A stretch of DNA of 6,536 bases from an uncultured Clostridia bacterium (GTDB lineage: Bacteria > Bacillota_A > Clostridia > TANB77 > CAG-508). The position numbers and the translations under genes are program-made. The notes below the pieces were generated by a model. It was not told the origin of the DNA. It saw nothing but the letters and a program-made list of their open reading frames with translations, and searched no databases. The DNA is taken from contig CALXZF010000014.1 of assembly GCA_944393165.1 (NCBI GenBank), forward strand, positions 1 to 6,536. Reading direction: 5' to 3'. Of the stretch, positions 6,262 through 6,536 are shown one piece after another; position 1 is the first letter of the stretch, and each line of letters begins with the position of its first letter.

Positions 6262-6519
6262 ATGGAAAATCGTGTAAATGTAAGTAATTTGCCAACAGAA
6301 GTTAGCGTGTGGACAAAAATAAGAAATTTTCTATGCCAAGACATAAAACTTGAATTAACACCAAAGCAAGAAAAAGTTTTCCAAGAAGTACATGATTTTT
6401 GGACACAAGAAATAACAGGACAAAATGTTCACGACTTTTTATTCTATGAAATAACAGGAGAGAAAGTAAAGAATGTTTTATTTAAAGAAATCGAAATAAC
6501 AGATAATATAAGATTATAA
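6262..6519 (+). CDS. Small protein of 13-residue repeats, function unknown
   Basis: An 85-residue protein that I do not recognise. The ATG has a strong AGGAGG (6247-6252) 9 bases upstream, and its own promoter region precedes it, so it is likely real. Residues 43-81 are three tandem 13-residue units: VHDFWTQEITGQN, VHDFLFYEITGEK and VKNVLFKEIEITD. A fourth, degenerate unit, IRNFLCQDIKLEL, lies at 20-32, separated by TPKQEKVFQE. The consensus is [VI]-x-[DN]-F-[LW]-x-x-[ED]-I. There is no signal peptide or membrane segment; the protein is acidic and amphipathic, and probably cytosolic. At DNA level GAAATAACAGGA recurs at 6409 and 6448, and GAAATAACAGAT at 6493. Control by the Pho-like box suggests a role under phosphate limitation or in signalling, which is inference only. 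Confidence 0.8.
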   Translation: MENRVNVSNLPTEVSVWTKIRNFLCQDIKLELTPKQEKVFQEVHDFWTQEITGQNVHDFLFYEITGEKVKNVLFKEIEITDNIRL

Positions 6520-6536
6520 TAAAAAAACACAATAAG

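Noticed and set aside
6042..6344. 100-codon minus-strand open frame over the spoVT 3' end and the Pho-like region
   Set aside because: It overlaps the spoVT end, the promoters and the repeat-protein start. It has no ribosome binding site that I see, and its composition is that of translated A+T-rich non-coding DNA.

Overview
The window looks like a chromosomal segment of an AT-rich, endospore-forming Firmicute, most likely a clostridial lineage. The reasons are the A+T-rich composition and codon use, strong AGGAGG-type ribosome binding sites, a TTG start, and a complete SpoVT sporulation regulator. All supported genes are on the + strand.

Layout. Positions 1-262 are non-coding. They hold two perfect 22-bp direct repeats set 27 bp apart, which abut a near-consensus sigma-A promoter (TTGTAA, 17 bp, extended TATAAT), and then a leader of about 140 nt that can fold into nested stems. 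The leader feeds recD2 (263-2588), a RecD2-type SF1 DNA helicase. Its reading frame is broken by one apparent extra C at 2381, inside helicase motif V; the missing C-terminus with motif VI follows in the next frame. Thirty-two bases later comes a comF/comFC-type competence phosphoribosyltransferase (2621-3268), probably in the same operon. Next is a 656-residue KAP-like P-loop NTPase (3385-5355) with no recognisable partner, then spoVT (5519-6073).

The last part (6074-6536) has a compact regulatory region. Four TGT(A/C)A half-sites sit at an exact 11-bp period, strongly resembling a PhoB/PhoP box. The last half-site falls at the -35 position of one promoter, and a second ordinary promoter lies downstream. 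They drive a small 85-residue protein made of 13-residue repeats that I do not recognise.

How the genes fit together. recD2 and comF are DNA repair and DNA uptake functions and plausibly co-transcribed. spoVT is a forespore transcription regulator. The NTPase looks like an accessory gene placed between these conserved genes; a defence-type role is possible but is inference. The most novel signals are the Pho-box-driven repeat protein, the direct-repeat promoter with structured leader before recD2, the motif-V frameshift, and the orphan NTPase. No tRNA, rRNA, CRISPR array, insertion sequence or convincing intrinsic terminator was seen.
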